Shown: positions 29,054 through 37,742, counted from the stretch's first letter. The stretch: DNA of 64,000 nucleotides from Chitinophagaceae bacterium UBA4407 (GCA_002390845.1 DGQT01000016.1:1-64000), one strand, 5' to 3'. Notes: generated by a model not told the origin, from the sequence alone. Numbers and translations are program-made.

Positions 29054-29123
29054 TAATCCGATTTTCTTTAATTTCTTAAATATTTAGATATACGTTTATT
29101 TTAAATTATTTATAATTTATAAT

Positions 29124-29489
29124 ATGATTACTATTTTTAAAAAGCAATTATTAGTTTTTAATCTTTTAAAATATGAAGAATTTATTATAAAAGCAGTCGG
29201 ATTTATTAAATTAAATTTTCCGGAATGGTGTAGAGAAAAAATGGATGACGATGTAAAAAAATATATTCTATTTATGATTCAATTTTCAGAGAAATATAAT
29301 ATTTATACGGAAATAAATGTCATAAAACTAATTGAATATAAACTTGAATTTAATTTCGACTTGGTGAAATATAAAGTACTTGAAAATACACTAATGAATT
29401 TAGATATAAGCGAAGATGAACGCATTGCGAATTTTTATTTGAATTTAGAAAGTGGTAATTATAAATTGCAAGAAATATTAATAAGTTAG
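29124..29489 (+). CDS. Small T6SS-associated protein of the kind found beside PAAR/VgrG genes
   Basis: The 121-residue acidic, helical protein contains FIKLNFPEWCREKMDDDVKKY and SEKYNIYTEINVIKLIEYKL. The pattern (aromatic-Pro, Cys, then a tyrosine-glycine/asparagine-isoleucine helix start) resembles small unnamed proteins encoded near PAAR, VgrG and Tle genes in proteobacteria, as I remember them; I have run no search. A loading adaptor between PAAR and effector is the likeliest role. Very AT-rich, like the two genes that follow. Confidence 0.5.
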   Translation: MITIFKKQLLVFNLLKYEEFIIKAVGFIKLNFPEWCREKMDDDVKKYILFMIQFSEKYNIYTEINVIKLIEYKLEFNFDLVKYKVLENTLMNLDISEDERIANFYLNLESGNYKLQEILIS

Positions 29490-29530
29490 ACTTTATTTAA
29501 AAAGCAAAATAAACACTATTTATTATTTTT

Positions 29531-30958
29531 ATGATTGAACACAATAAATACGATAGTTTTAATAATAGCAATATTGGTAATGCCAACCAAGGTTGTGTTT
29601 ATGAAAAACAGAAAAAGAATGATAAAAAAATACATAAAAAATTTAGAGCAATTATTTTTTTTGATGGTACAGGTAACAATCGGGCTAATACAGAAGCAAG
29701 AAAATTATATAATGATTTAAAACGTAGTTATCAACAAGGCTGGTTAACTGGCGAACTATATGAAAAATGCAAAGCCTACGAAAAAAATAAGAGTGATGAT
29801 AATAGCTATCAAAACGATTATTCAAATGTTGCAAAATTGGAAACTAACTTTTTATTACCACCAGAAGGTAAAAAGGAGAATGATTTTGATGAACATTTTA
29901 GCATTTATGTTTCAGGAATTGGTACTAAAGATTTAAAAGCTGATGTAGATATTCCAGGAGGAGCCTTCGGCAGAGGTAAGACGGGTGTAAAAACTAGGGT
30001 AGAAAAAGCGATTGATTTTATTGCAAATGAAATTGCTAATGCAACGTCAAGTACCGATATTATTGATAAAATTCAAGTTGACTCAATTGGCTTTAGTAGA
30101 GGTGCAGCTGCTGCAAGATATTTTGTACATGCCGTATTGAACGATACGGATTTTATGTTATCGAAAAAGCTACAAGCTAAAAATAAAAACGTAACGGAAG
30201 TAAAATCGGGCTTTGTAGGTTTATTTGATACAGTAGCATCTATTGGAACAAAATGGCTTTCTACTCATCCGTTTAGTAATGATACCGAATGGTTAAAGTT
30301 AGATGCTATTTCAGTTTCAGAGAAAGTAGTTCATTTAGTGGCAGCCGATGAGTATCGTGAAATGTTTCCAAGCACAAATATTAATAGTAAAGGAAGTGTT
30401 GAAATTAAACTTCCTGGAGTACACAGCGATATTGGTGGAGGATATACCGATAATATGAATGAAGTGAATAAAGTTGTTTATGATTTAGATACAATTTGGG
30501 TAACTGATAAAGAACAAATTAAAATTGATTATGAAATAGATTGGTTAGTAAATCAAACAGGTTGGTATGCTAAAAATGAAGTAGAAATAAATTTTTGGAA
30601 CGAAATAAGTGTAAATAGAAAAGGCATTAGAAATACATATTCACGAATACCGTTGCATATTATGAAACAATACATGAAGGATTCAGTATTGAAATTTAAT
30701 GATGTTGATTTAAAAACTAAGGAATGGTTTATAGCTAAAGAACACCCTGATTTAGATTTACTAAATACTATTTTAGGACCTCTTGGCACAGGAGATTGGA
30801 CAAAAAGTTTAAACTTACTTAAAAAAATCAGACATAAATATTTTCACTTTTCATCGTATTATGATCAAAAAGATTATTCAAATGTGAAACAATTTTTTGG
30901 AGTTAATTCCCCTCGATTAATAAACGGTTTACGAAAAAGAGAAATATTTAACGGTTAA
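29531..30958 (+). CDS. Tle1-family (DUF2235) phospholipase effector
   Basis: The 475-residue protein has the DUF2235 hallmarks: IIFFDGTGNN near residue 41, the nucleophile motif GFSRGAAAAR at 187-196 (Ser189), GLFDTVASIG near 234 and GVHSDIGGGY near 298 with the catalytic His. Tle1 proteins are T6SS phospholipases that attack target membranes from the periplasm. It lacks a signal peptide, sits after PAAR and the small adaptor-like gene, and is followed after 5 bp by a DUF2931 lipoprotein. PAAR, adaptor, effector and immunity gene thus form a neat cassette. Confidence 0.88.
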   Translation: MIEHNKYDSFNNSNIGNANQGCVYEKQKKNDKKIHKKFRAIIFFDGTGNNRANTEARKLYNDLKRSYQQGWLTGELYEKCKAYEKNKSDDNSYQNDYSNVAKLETNFLLPPEGKKENDFDEHFSIYVSGIGTKDLKADVDIPGGAFGRGKTGVKTRVEKAIDFIANEIANATSSTDIIDKIQVDSIGFSRGAAAARYFVHAVLNDTDFMLSKKLQAKNKNVTEVKSGFVGLFDTVASIGTKWLSTHPFSNDTEWLKLDAISVSEKVVHLVAADEYREMFPSTNINSKGSVEIKLPGVHSDIGGGYTDNMNEVNKVVYDLDTIWVTDKEQIKIDYEIDWLVNQTGWYAKNEVEINFWNEISVNRKGIRNTYSRIPLHIMKQYMKDSVLKFNDVDLKTKEWFIAKEHPDLDLLNTILGPLGTGDWTKSLNLLKKIRHKYFHFSSYYDQKDYSNVKQFFGVNSPRLINGLRKREIFNG

Positions 30959-30963
30959 GAAAA

Positions 30964-32016
30964 ATGAAATATATCTATATCTTCTATGCAATTTTTTGTT
31001 TTACTAGATGTTCAGTGAATAATAATTCTACAGATACTGATAATACAAATAATAATAAAATGAACCCAACGACTTACGAGTGGATACCAACAGAATGCGC
31101 TGTATTTAATTATCCAATGAAAATTATTAAAGCTGATTTTATTTTTGAAGATGGTAATACGATTAAAATACCTGATAGTAAAATGATTTATAACGGTTGG
31201 GGTAAAACAGGTTCAATACATTTGAATGAAGAAGTTTTAATTCCTATTCCTGCAAAATTATATATTAAATGGTTTTCTTATACAGAGGATAAATTTTTTG
31301 AGGAAACTTTCAATTTGCCAAAAGATAAAATGATTAGCTTATTTAACGAAGGTTTTATTAGCCCATTAACCAATTCAAAATATACTTATAATAAAATCAT
31401 TGTAGGATTAGCACCAGGCGGTACTGTAGTAGTTTGGCTTTCAGGCGATAATATTAATAAGCAAGTAGCTATTTTTCAAGCAAAAATTGCTAATGTAGAA
31501 TGGTCAACTTTTTTACCAAGTACCGATATTACTCGAAAAGAGTATATTGATGAAAGCCTAAAACAAATATTTGAAAAAGAAGATTTTGAGACACTTAAAA
31601 AAAATGGAATTCCTATTGGCTTATGGAATAAAAAGTATGTTACTAAAAGTTTATGGCAACCTGTAATTGTTACAACAAATAATCCAAGCAATATTTTTAT
31701 TAGCTATTTTAATGCCGAAAGTGAATATTCAGATTTGTCGAAAAAAAATGTTATGGAAGCTAAAGAAAGACCTTATCCTAAAAAAGCAATTGTTGAATGG
31801 GAAACAAATTCAAAAAATAAATACCATGCCGAAATTAATTTTAGTGAAGATGAAATATATTCTGCTTTTAATAAATTGATTGAAAATAAAGAGAACGCAA
31901 CTATTAAATTACAGTTTTTAATAAATGATGCAGTGAATTCATTAACTGTTGCATTAAGTAATGACAGTAACATTATCAATTTGAAAAAATGTATTATTGA
32001 TATTAATGAATTTTGA
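30964..32016 (+). CDS. DUF2931-family lipoprotein, probable immunity protein for the Tle1 effector
   Basis: The 350-residue protein has a lipoprotein signal with Cys16 (CFTRC). Features matching DUF2931 as I know it are YNGWGKTGSIHL, KWFSYTEDKFFEETFNLP and the glycine-rich GLAPGGTVVVWLSG. The last 90 residues repeat part of this theme (VEWETNSKNKYHAEINF). Tle lipases act in the periplasm, and lipoproteins encoded next to them are the usual neutralisers. The 5-bp spacing supports a toxin-immunity pair; the biochemical role is inferred. Confidence 0.75.
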   Translation: MKYIYIFYAIFCFTRCSVNNNSTDTDNTNNNKMNPTTYEWIPTECAVFNYPMKIIKADFIFEDGNTIKIPDSKMIYNGWGKTGSIHLNEEVLIPIPAKLYIKWFSYTEDKFFEETFNLPKDKMISLFNEGFISPLTNSKYTYNKIIVGLAPGGTVVVWLSGDNINKQVAIFQAKIANVEWSTFLPSTDITRKEYIDESLKQIFEKEDFETLKKNGIPIGLWNKKYVTKSLWQPVIVTTNNPSNIFISYFNAESEYSDLSKKNVMEAKERPYPKKAIVEWETNSKNKYHAEINFSEDEIYSAFNKLIENKENATIKLQFLINDAVNSLTVALSNDSNIINLKKCIIDINEF

Positions 32017-32419
32017 TCTTTTATTCTCCGCACAGTCTCCGCGCATAGCCTTGTGTGTGGCAGGGACTTTGCGGTTCGCTGGCAGTTATTTGCAGTTATA
32101 ATGAATCAATATATTTTGCTTTAAGAAAATTTTACTGCTCAAATAAATACCTGATGATTGCACATTGCCCAAAACAGTACCAACCGTACAAGTGAGTGAC
32201 ACAACGAAGCTAAATAGCAGCAATGCAGTTCGTAAAAAAATCACTTAAATGTTAAGATAAATTCCTCCTGCCAGGGGCTAATTAAACTATCTTTATTATT
32301 TACAGAGATGCTGTATTTTGATAGTTGCAGCATTTAATCTTTAAAGATTTTGAAATTTTAAAAGCGGTATATGCTGCGGTTATTTTTTTAGCAATATTTG
32401 CCGGTTAAATATCAAAGCA
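32017..32419. other. Gap of 403 bp holding a long repeat copy
   Basis: Contains the long form B repeat (32101-32230) and otherwise only AT-rich sequence without a credible gene or terminator. Confidence 0.5.
32101..32230 (+). repeat. Long form B copy of the dispersed repeat, copy 7
   Basis: The core is CGTACAAGTGAGTGACACAA followed by CGAAGCT and TAGCAGCAATG. About 85 bp upstream of the core also matches the copy at 34802 (ATCAATATATTTTG, CATTGC/CTATTGC, CAAAACAG). The two are direct repeats some 2.7 kb apart. Confidence 0.75.
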
Positions 32420-32908
32420 ATGACAAATCTTACTTACTACATTTTTGAAGGGCTACTCATTGTATCGGATTCGCAGGGAAATTATAAAACAATCTTTGCC
32501 GTTTCTGGCGGGGGATCGGGAAGTACGAATGCCCTAACCCAAAAAGATTTTAATGCAATGAACAATCCTTACTTGCAGGGCCAGAAACAAACCACATTAA
32601 CAAGAGGGGGCGCTATTCCTGTAGGCAGGTATAAAGTGGAGAAACCTTTTCTGCATGGAACTTCAGGAAAAACCAATTCACTAAGAGCAAGGTTAACGCC
32701 TGTACATCCGGTGAATTTTGCGGTAAGAACGGGAGGAAGAGATGGTTTTTTAATTCATCATACGGGGCCTTTAGGGAGCGATGGCTGTATAGTTCCCAAA
32801 CATCAGGAAGATTTTGATTACTTAATGAAAAATCTACAAACAAACGGAGGCGGCACTTTGGTTGTTCTTGAATCTACTCAATCGCAGGGTTTTTCGTCTT
32901 TTGCCTGA
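32420..32908 (+). CDS. L,D-transpeptidase-like protein (Tlde1/DUF2778-like), candidate T6SS effector
   Basis: The 162-residue protein carries FLIHHTGPLGSDGCIVP at about 112-128: a His followed ten residues later by S-D-G-C-I, the catalytic His/Cys arrangement of YkuD-type L,D-transpeptidases and of the T6SS effector Tlde1. An upstream glycine-rich loop (VSGGGSGSTN) and IPVGRYKVE also fit that family, which exchanges D-amino acids or cuts stem peptides in peptidoglycan. There is no signal peptide, as for Tlde1. No immunity gene is obvious next to it. Confidence 0.7.
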   Translation: MTNLTYYIFEGLLIVSDSQGNYKTIFAVSGGGSGSTNALTQKDFNAMNNPYLQGQKQTTLTRGGAIPVGRYKVEKPFLHGTSGKTNSLRARLTPVHPVNFAVRTGGRDGFLIHHTGPLGSDGCIVPKHQEDFDYLMKNLQTNGGGTLVVLESTQSQGFSSFA

Positions 32909-33153
32909 TGGTAGTTTAGTTGTTTATTTTAGGTTAGCGCATCACTTAACAGGTTTGTTCAGGGCGTATATTCTGGAACTTGTTGCAGAGTTATAAATGG
33001 TTTCGGGTTAGTAAATAACCAAAACGTTGGCAGGCGGCATATACATAGGTGGTAACATGAAATAATACCATTCGCCCATGCTTTTATACTTTTTTTGCGA
33101 ACAGTTTATATAATTTACGTGATTCAGCATTTACAGAAGTCAAAATAACTTTT

Positions 33154-34701
33154 ATGACCCGTAAACAGAAGCTTACCATTCCAACAGGCAATACATTGAT
33201 TTGTTTGCCGCTTAATTTTGATTGCCCTGTAAAGCCGGAAATATTAGAATGCAAATCTGTAGAGGATGTCTTTTTTCACATACGGCCCTCCTGTGTTATT
33301 AATTTCAGCAGCAATAGTAAAAATACAGTTGAGGAGAAATTGTGTTTTAACTCACTTACAGATTTCAGCGTGATGGGGATATGCACCAAGAGTGTTGTGT
33401 TATCTGATCTTATTGATGAAACCATTTTGTATTTTGATAATGCCAATGTTATTACACCTGTTGAGTTCAATGAAAAAGTAAGTTTTATATTTAGCTATGC
33501 AGAAATTACAGAAGAAAGCGAATTGGTATCATGCCTGAAGCTCTTAAAAAATAACCTTGTCAACGCCATTAAAATTATCTCCCCAATTGAAAAAAGTTAC
33601 CTGGAATTAAATCTATTTTTTAAGAACCAGGCTGCGGAAGGAAAAACTTTTGTACTTGATGCATGGGATGAGCAGTTATCGGATTTAGATAATACACGGT
33701 TCATTGATCATATTGACCAGTTTCTAAACCAGCATTTTGACCGGCTTGATATACGCAATGCAATATCCTGCCTGGTAATTCCCGGTTTTTTGGATAACTA
33801 TTTTGTCTTGAGAAAATTTGTAGGAATTTGCAGCAGGCATGCTGTTGTATTATTTACAGATCTGCGAACTTTTGATATTGGTGTTGCTGAGATTTATTCC
33901 TTCAATTTTACTACACGGAATGCTAACAGTAAACAGTTTGATTTTTCTGATCTTACTTTTTTTGAAAATGTTTGCTTTACAGGTGATCATTTGTTCATAA
34001 ACCCGCCATATTCCTTTTTAAATTTTGTGACTGCTAAAGTTAGTTTTTCAACGGTTGTCGCGGCACTAACCCCTTCTTTTTTATTGCATGATCCGGAAGT
34101 AACAATCAATTTAGGCAATATTCCTGATGGTGTGCGGATCATAAAAAACAATGGCAGGTACAAAGCTTTTTTTAATTCTTTTGCAGTAGAAAAAAAGGGA
34201 GACGGGTACTTCATTGCAGGTAATAGAACCCTGTACCAGGGCAGTTTATATTCTTTAAAAAGTATTAAACTGGTTTTTTTATTTTACTGGCTGTTGAAAA
34301 GGTTTGCACAAATGGTAAGCCTGACGGTAATTGATGAAATTGAAATAAACCCGCCCGGAACTTTACTTAGCCTGCAGAAAAATTTTAAAGAAAAAATTGC
34401 CACCGGTTTTTATGAATTGTGTAAAACCGCCGAACCAATTATTGATTCAAATATTGAATGGCTTACAGTTGCCCCTGACTGGTTACCTGTAAACCACAGA
34501 AACCATGAGATCTCGTATTTATGGCCATATAGTTTTACGTTAATTATGAAATTAAAGGAAAGGGTAACTGATGACAGTTTATTGATGATGCACATCAGGC
34601 TCTTTGGAGATGGATATCACAATGCGATATCAAATGATTTTGATATAATATATGAAGAAGTGAATGAAGAAGAACTGATAAACTTTACTAATAAAATGTA
34701 A
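33154..34701 (+). CDS. Divergent single-chain TssB-TssC sheath-like fusion protein
   Basis: The 515-residue protein aligns by eye with TssB in its first 90 residues (KSVEDVFFHIRPSCVINF against KTIEDVFEHFKPKVSVDF, then CFNSLTDFSVMGI against RFNNLGDFSTASI). From about residue 110 it aligns with TssC (KSYLELNLFFKNQ; DLDNTRFIDHIDQFLNQHFDR against DLDNTRFIDYIADELKQNYDR; SCLVIPGFLDN against SIMAIPGYLGS). The TssB C-terminal helix and much of the TssC C-terminal domain are missing or unrecognisable. Genuine tssB and tssC are 14 kb upstream, so this is an additional diverged gene. A minor sheath, cap or baseplate-junction role is inferred. Confidence 0.75.
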   Translation: MTRKQKLTIPTGNTLICLPLNFDCPVKPEILECKSVEDVFFHIRPSCVINFSSNSKNTVEEKLCFNSLTDFSVMGICTKSVVLSDLIDETILYFDNANVITPVEFNEKVSFIFSYAEITEESELVSCLKLLKNNLVNAIKIISPIEKSYLELNLFFKNQAAEGKTFVLDAWDEQLSDLDNTRFIDHIDQFLNQHFDRLDIRNAISCLVIPGFLDNYFVLRKFVGICSRHAVVLFTDLRTFDIGVAEIYSFNFTTRNANSKQFDFSDLTFFENVCFTGDHLFINPPYSFLNFVTAKVSFSTVVAALTPSFLLHDPEVTINLGNIPDGVRIIKNNGRYKAFFNSFAVEKKGDGYFIAGNRTLYQGSLYSLKSIKLVFLFYWLLKRFAQMVSLTVIDEIEINPPGTLLSLQKNFKEKIATGFYELCKTAEPIIDSNIEWLTVAPDWLPVNHRNHEISYLWPYSFTLIMKLKERVTDDSLLMMHIRLFGDGYHNAISNDFDIIYEEVNEEELINFTNKM

Positions 34702-35032
34702 TCAAAATGATAAATAAATCTCATTCCGTAATAGCATCGTTCCCTGGCAGATTCCTCTAAATGGCTGATTCTGCGTTTGGGCAGCAGTAATTATCGATTT
34801 TAATGATCAATATATTTTGAGTTTAAAAAAAATTTCCGTTCCATACAAAAACCTGCTGACTACCTATTGCTCAAAACAGAACCAAACGTACAAGTGAGTG
34901 ACACAACGAAGATGATAGTAGTAATGTAGATTACTCAATAAGCAGAATTCAATTTTAGATAAATAAGTAATATTGTAAACGGTTATATTTATCAAACAGT
35001 TTTCCTAAATTTATAGGTAAAAATATTATGCT
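34702..35032. other. Gap of 331 bp holding a long repeat copy
   Basis: Contains the second long form B repeat (34802-34931). I see no gene, terminator or consensus promoter in the remainder. Confidence 0.5.
34802..34931 (+). repeat. Long form B copy of the dispersed repeat, copy 8
   Basis: The core is CGTACAAGTGAGTGACACAA then CGAAG, with upstream ATCAATATATTTTGAG and TCAAAACAGA, parallel to the copy at 32101. Together the two flank the transpeptidase-like and TssB-TssC-like genes. Confidence 0.75.
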
Positions 35033-35647
35033 ATGCTGCCACAACATAAAGAGATTTTTTTTGCTGTAGCCCAGCAACTTAATTGCTGGATTGGCCTAAG
35101 GGAGCCCAATGACCTTGCAGACCAATGGATAGGCAAGCCGGGCTTTGTTCCCAAAGGGGTAAGCTGTAAAGCCAAAACCTCTGACAGTGCCGGTTTTCAG
35201 TTTGCCGGCCTTGTTACAGACCCTACGCTTTGCCCCGAGGCGTTTCAGCAAAAAACAATAGAAGATGCCCGTGAAAAATGGAAGTCATTTGCAGGTAATA
35301 ACCAGCTTCCCGGTGGTTATACCTGCGAAAAAAACGGCAGGGAAAAAGGATTGGTTAAATACCATGGAAATGCAATACATGCAGATTATGACCTGATGGC
35401 AGTATCCAACGCAGGTGCAGATGGGGAAATTGGCTATACAACGGAGGAAGATCAAAAAGGGTTGTTTACAAGGGTTGAACGGCTGCTGAATATGCGTTTT
35501 AATACAAAAATGATACAGCATGGGTCAGAATTTATGTTTAAAGACGGGGTGGGTGCAAAGGAAACCGAATCTGTATATTTTTTTGGGCCAAACCGGAAAT
35601 TTAAATTGAGCTATTCTTCGATGCCCAAAAAAGCAATGGCGCATTAA
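35033..35647 (+). CDS. ExoY/CyaA/edema-factor-like nucleotidyl cyclase, candidate T6SS effector
   Basis: The 204-residue protein shows the ordered signature of class II nucleotidyl cyclase toxins. GVSCKAKTSDSAGFQFAG (Lys46/48) corresponds to CyaA LGVHAKSSDWGLQAGY. NAIHADYDLMAV (Asp118, Asp120) corresponds to the metal-binding TADIDMFAI. MIQHGSEF (His163, Glu166) corresponds to VVQHGTEQ. Spacing is compressed, since CyaA and ExoY catalytic cores are over 300 residues, and the Asn after the HGTE motif is not evident. There is no signal peptide. Family knowledge: these toxins make cAMP or cGMP in eukaryotic cells once bound to calmodulin or actin. The assignment is motif-based and needs confirmation. 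Confidence 0.6.
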   Translation: MLPQHKEIFFAVAQQLNCWIGLREPNDLADQWIGKPGFVPKGVSCKAKTSDSAGFQFAGLVTDPTLCPEAFQQKTIEDAREKWKSFAGNNQLPGGYTCEKNGREKGLVKYHGNAIHADYDLMAVSNAGADGEIGYTTEEDQKGLFTRVERLLNMRFNTKMIQHGSEFMFKDGVGAKETESVYFFGPNRKFKLSYSSMPKKAMAH

Positions 35648-35826
35648 AAACATTTTAAAAACTTCTCCATAGCATTGTTATTTCAAATATTAATGAAGCC
35701 AAATGGGAAACTTAAATTAAATTTTGTGGCTGTTTGTAAAAAAGCTGCTATGCTATTTTATTTATCAGAAGATATATATACTTTTATCGCTAAACATTTT
35801 TATAAACTTCTTTTTACCATCCCTTT

Positions 35827-36021
35827 ATGAGAATAAAAATATCTGATTATTTTGTTGCTGCTGATTTCGAAAAATCAAGCCTGGAACGCATTGTAAAAGA
35901 CATGATAAAAGAAGGCTACATTCCTTTTGGTGGTATTGCCGTTACCTACTCGCCAAATTTTAATAATAATCCCAAAGGTGTTATTTTATATTCCCAGGCC
36001 ATGGTTAAATATGATAATTAA
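35827..36021 (+). CDS. DUF1737-like small protein
   Basis: The 64-residue protein follows the DUF1737 pattern: KISDYFVAAD, LERIVKDMIKEGYIPFGGIAV and the ending LYSQAMVKYDN. Function of the family is unknown. It is 179 bp after the cyclase-like gene in the same orientation. An immunity role is conceivable but not supported by any motif. Confidence 0.6.
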   Translation: MRIKISDYFVAADFEKSSLERIVKDMIKEGYIPFGGIAVTYSPNFNNNPKGVILYSQAMVKYDN

Positions 36022-36331
36022 GGTAATAGAGCTTCAACAAACCCAGTGTATAACTACATGCTGTATCGGACTTTAAAAATCTTCACTAAAAGTCCAAATG
36101 CTGAATACGTAGGCACTTGCCCTTTACGTTTTAAGCAAACTTATGCTAGAGTACTTGCCTAGTTTTCATACAATATCACACACGCCAAACTGTAAATATC
36201 TCCTCCCTTTTCACATTCTTTTTTCAAATCAACCCTTTTCAGTAAATCCTTTGTTAAACAAAAACTTCAGCATAATAAGCAGCCATTTCGCCAAGTTGTA
36301 ATCAGCATTATTTAACTATTTAAAAATCATT
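36022..36331. other. Gap of 310 bp, nothing recognised
   Basis: No repeat copy, terminator or promoter consensus is convincing here, and no frame longer than a few dozen codons looks coding. Confidence 0.5.
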
Positions 36332-36895
36332 ATGGCACATTCATCAAACGTCATTACACATGGCATGAGCGGTATGGTGGGAGACACCATCGTATTCAGG
36401 CAGGTAGGCGGCAAAACAGTAGTAGCCGCTGCCCCAAAGCCTACTACTAAAGACCCTTCCGTATTGCAGCAGCAACAACGGCTCAAATTTCAGGAAGCCA
36501 TAATTTACGGCAAAAGAGCCATGGCAGACCCTTCAAAGAAAGCTGCCTACGAAGCCTCGGCTAAAGAAAGCGAATCGGCCTTTAATGTGGCAGTGGCAGA
36601 CCTGCTGAATGCCCCGGATATTGAATCCATTGATATATCTGCATACAAGGGCAAAACAGGCGATAAGATCAGTATCACTGCAATAGACGATTTTGCAGTT
36701 ACGGATGTCTTTGTTTCCATTTATAATGCCGATGGCAGTTTGGTGGAAGAAGGCCCTGCAGTTTTAGGCGATGATGGCATACGCTGGCAATACACCGCCA
36801 TAGTAAACAACGATAGCCTTACCGATGATAAAATCATCATCAAAGCCGGCGACCTTGCTGGCAATCTGTCACAAAAAGAACAGCCATTGGTATAG
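36332..36895 (+). CDS. Hypothetical protein, 187 residues, two-part
   Basis: The N-terminal half (about 1-90) has SGMVGDTIVFRQVGGKTVVAA, a Pro/Lys linker and a helix rich in Gln and Ala (QQQRLKFQEAIIYGKRAM). This recalls DUF6266-type Bacteroidetes proteins. The C-terminal half (about 95-187) looks like a beta-sandwich (DKISITAIDDFAVTDVFVSIY, IRWQYTAIV). No signal peptide. GC content is higher than in the effector genes to its left. A perfect inverted repeat follows it. Function unknown. Confidence 0.6.
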   Translation: MAHSSNVITHGMSGMVGDTIVFRQVGGKTVVAAAPKPTTKDPSVLQQQQRLKFQEAIIYGKRAMADPSKKAAYEASAKESESAFNVAVADLLNAPDIESIDISAYKGKTGDKISITAIDDFAVTDVFVSIYNADGSLVEEGPAVLGDDGIRWQYTAIVNNDSLTDDKIIIKAGDLAGNLSQKEQPLV

Positions 36896-36963
36896 CCCCC
36901 TTAAGCGAAGCAAGAGAGAAGGAACAGCGAACGTACAGCGAACCTCCAATAATCAAAAGCCGG

Positions 36964-37011
36964 ATATAAAACAAAAGCTGCCATGCAAAGCTGATAGCTT
37001 TTGTTTTATAT
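36964..37011. terminator. Perfect 16-bp inverted repeat, probable terminator
   Basis: ATATAAAACAAAAGCT at 36964-36979 and its exact complement AGCTTTTGTTTTATAT at 36996-37011, with a 16-nt loop. The AT-rich outer stem and T-rich right arm suit a transcription end for the gene at 36332, and possibly for the convergent small membrane protein. Confidence 0.6.
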
Positions 37012-37189
37012 GTATTGTCGAAAGCATTTTGGTATAAGCGATTTCATTTTCTTGAATAGTTTGCCTACATTTTACTTCTATTTGTGTATCGGGCAAGTTT
37101 TTTATTCTACGAGTAAGAAGTGGTAATGTATAGTCAGCCCATAAAAAGAAAAGCAGTAAGATTACAGGCTTACTATTGCTATGCGTTTA

Positions 37190-37465
37190 TTATAATGCAG
37201 TTTTAATAGCAACGGCAAAAAAAATTATGGCTGGCTTATAATAATTTGTTTTTATATAGAATAACCATAAAGCACCTAAAGCAAGAATAAGTATTACCAA
37301 AACCGAGAAAAATATCCTTCGTCTGCGGAGCGCCAATAACTTTTTTTTTTCAATGCCCTTTTCAATACCCTTCCAGTTTTGTGCTCTCTTTTCTTCGGAA
37401 ACAGTTTTTGATCTGAATTGAAAGAGAAGGTCATCGTCCTGCCCTGGAGTTAATTTATTTTCCAT
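37190..37465 (-). CDS. Small single-pass membrane protein
   Basis: The 91-residue protein has an acidic N-terminus, a basic cluster (EKKKLLALRRRR) and one strong membrane segment (FFSVLVILILALGALWLFYI), followed by a second weakly hydrophobic stretch. It has the look of a short inner-membrane protein of unknown function. The start is ATG at 37465. Confidence 0.45.
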   Translation of the reverse strand: MENKLTPGQDDDLLFQFRSKTVSEEKRAQNWKGIEKGIEKKKLLALRRRRIFFSVLVILILALGALWLFYIKTNYYKPAIIFFAVAIKTAL

Positions 37466-37687
37466 GAACTCATATTACATATAAGACACACTGAAAAATA
37501 TTTTATACCTTATACTGTTGCTATATAGTTACCAACAACAGCGCTTTAGAGTTTTTGGCTAATTCAAATGTATTAATTTTTGATAGCCAGCAGCACTTCT
37601 ACGACAGCCTTATGTATTGAATGCAAAACGTTTTGTGCGGGTGTATAAAACGGGTGATTTCTTTATTTTAATTAAAATGAGATATTT

Positions 37688-37742
37688 TTTTGAACCCGGC
37701 TAAGATACCATGTTGAACTTTTCTTGCGTCGCACACTTTTAC
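37688..37742 (-). repeat. Dispersed repeat, copy 9 (long form A)
   Basis: The plus strand reads TTTGAACCCGGC, then 25 bp, then CTTGCGTCGCACACTTTTAC. Both ends of the long element are therefore present. It faces copy 10 about 100 bp away. Confidence 0.8.
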
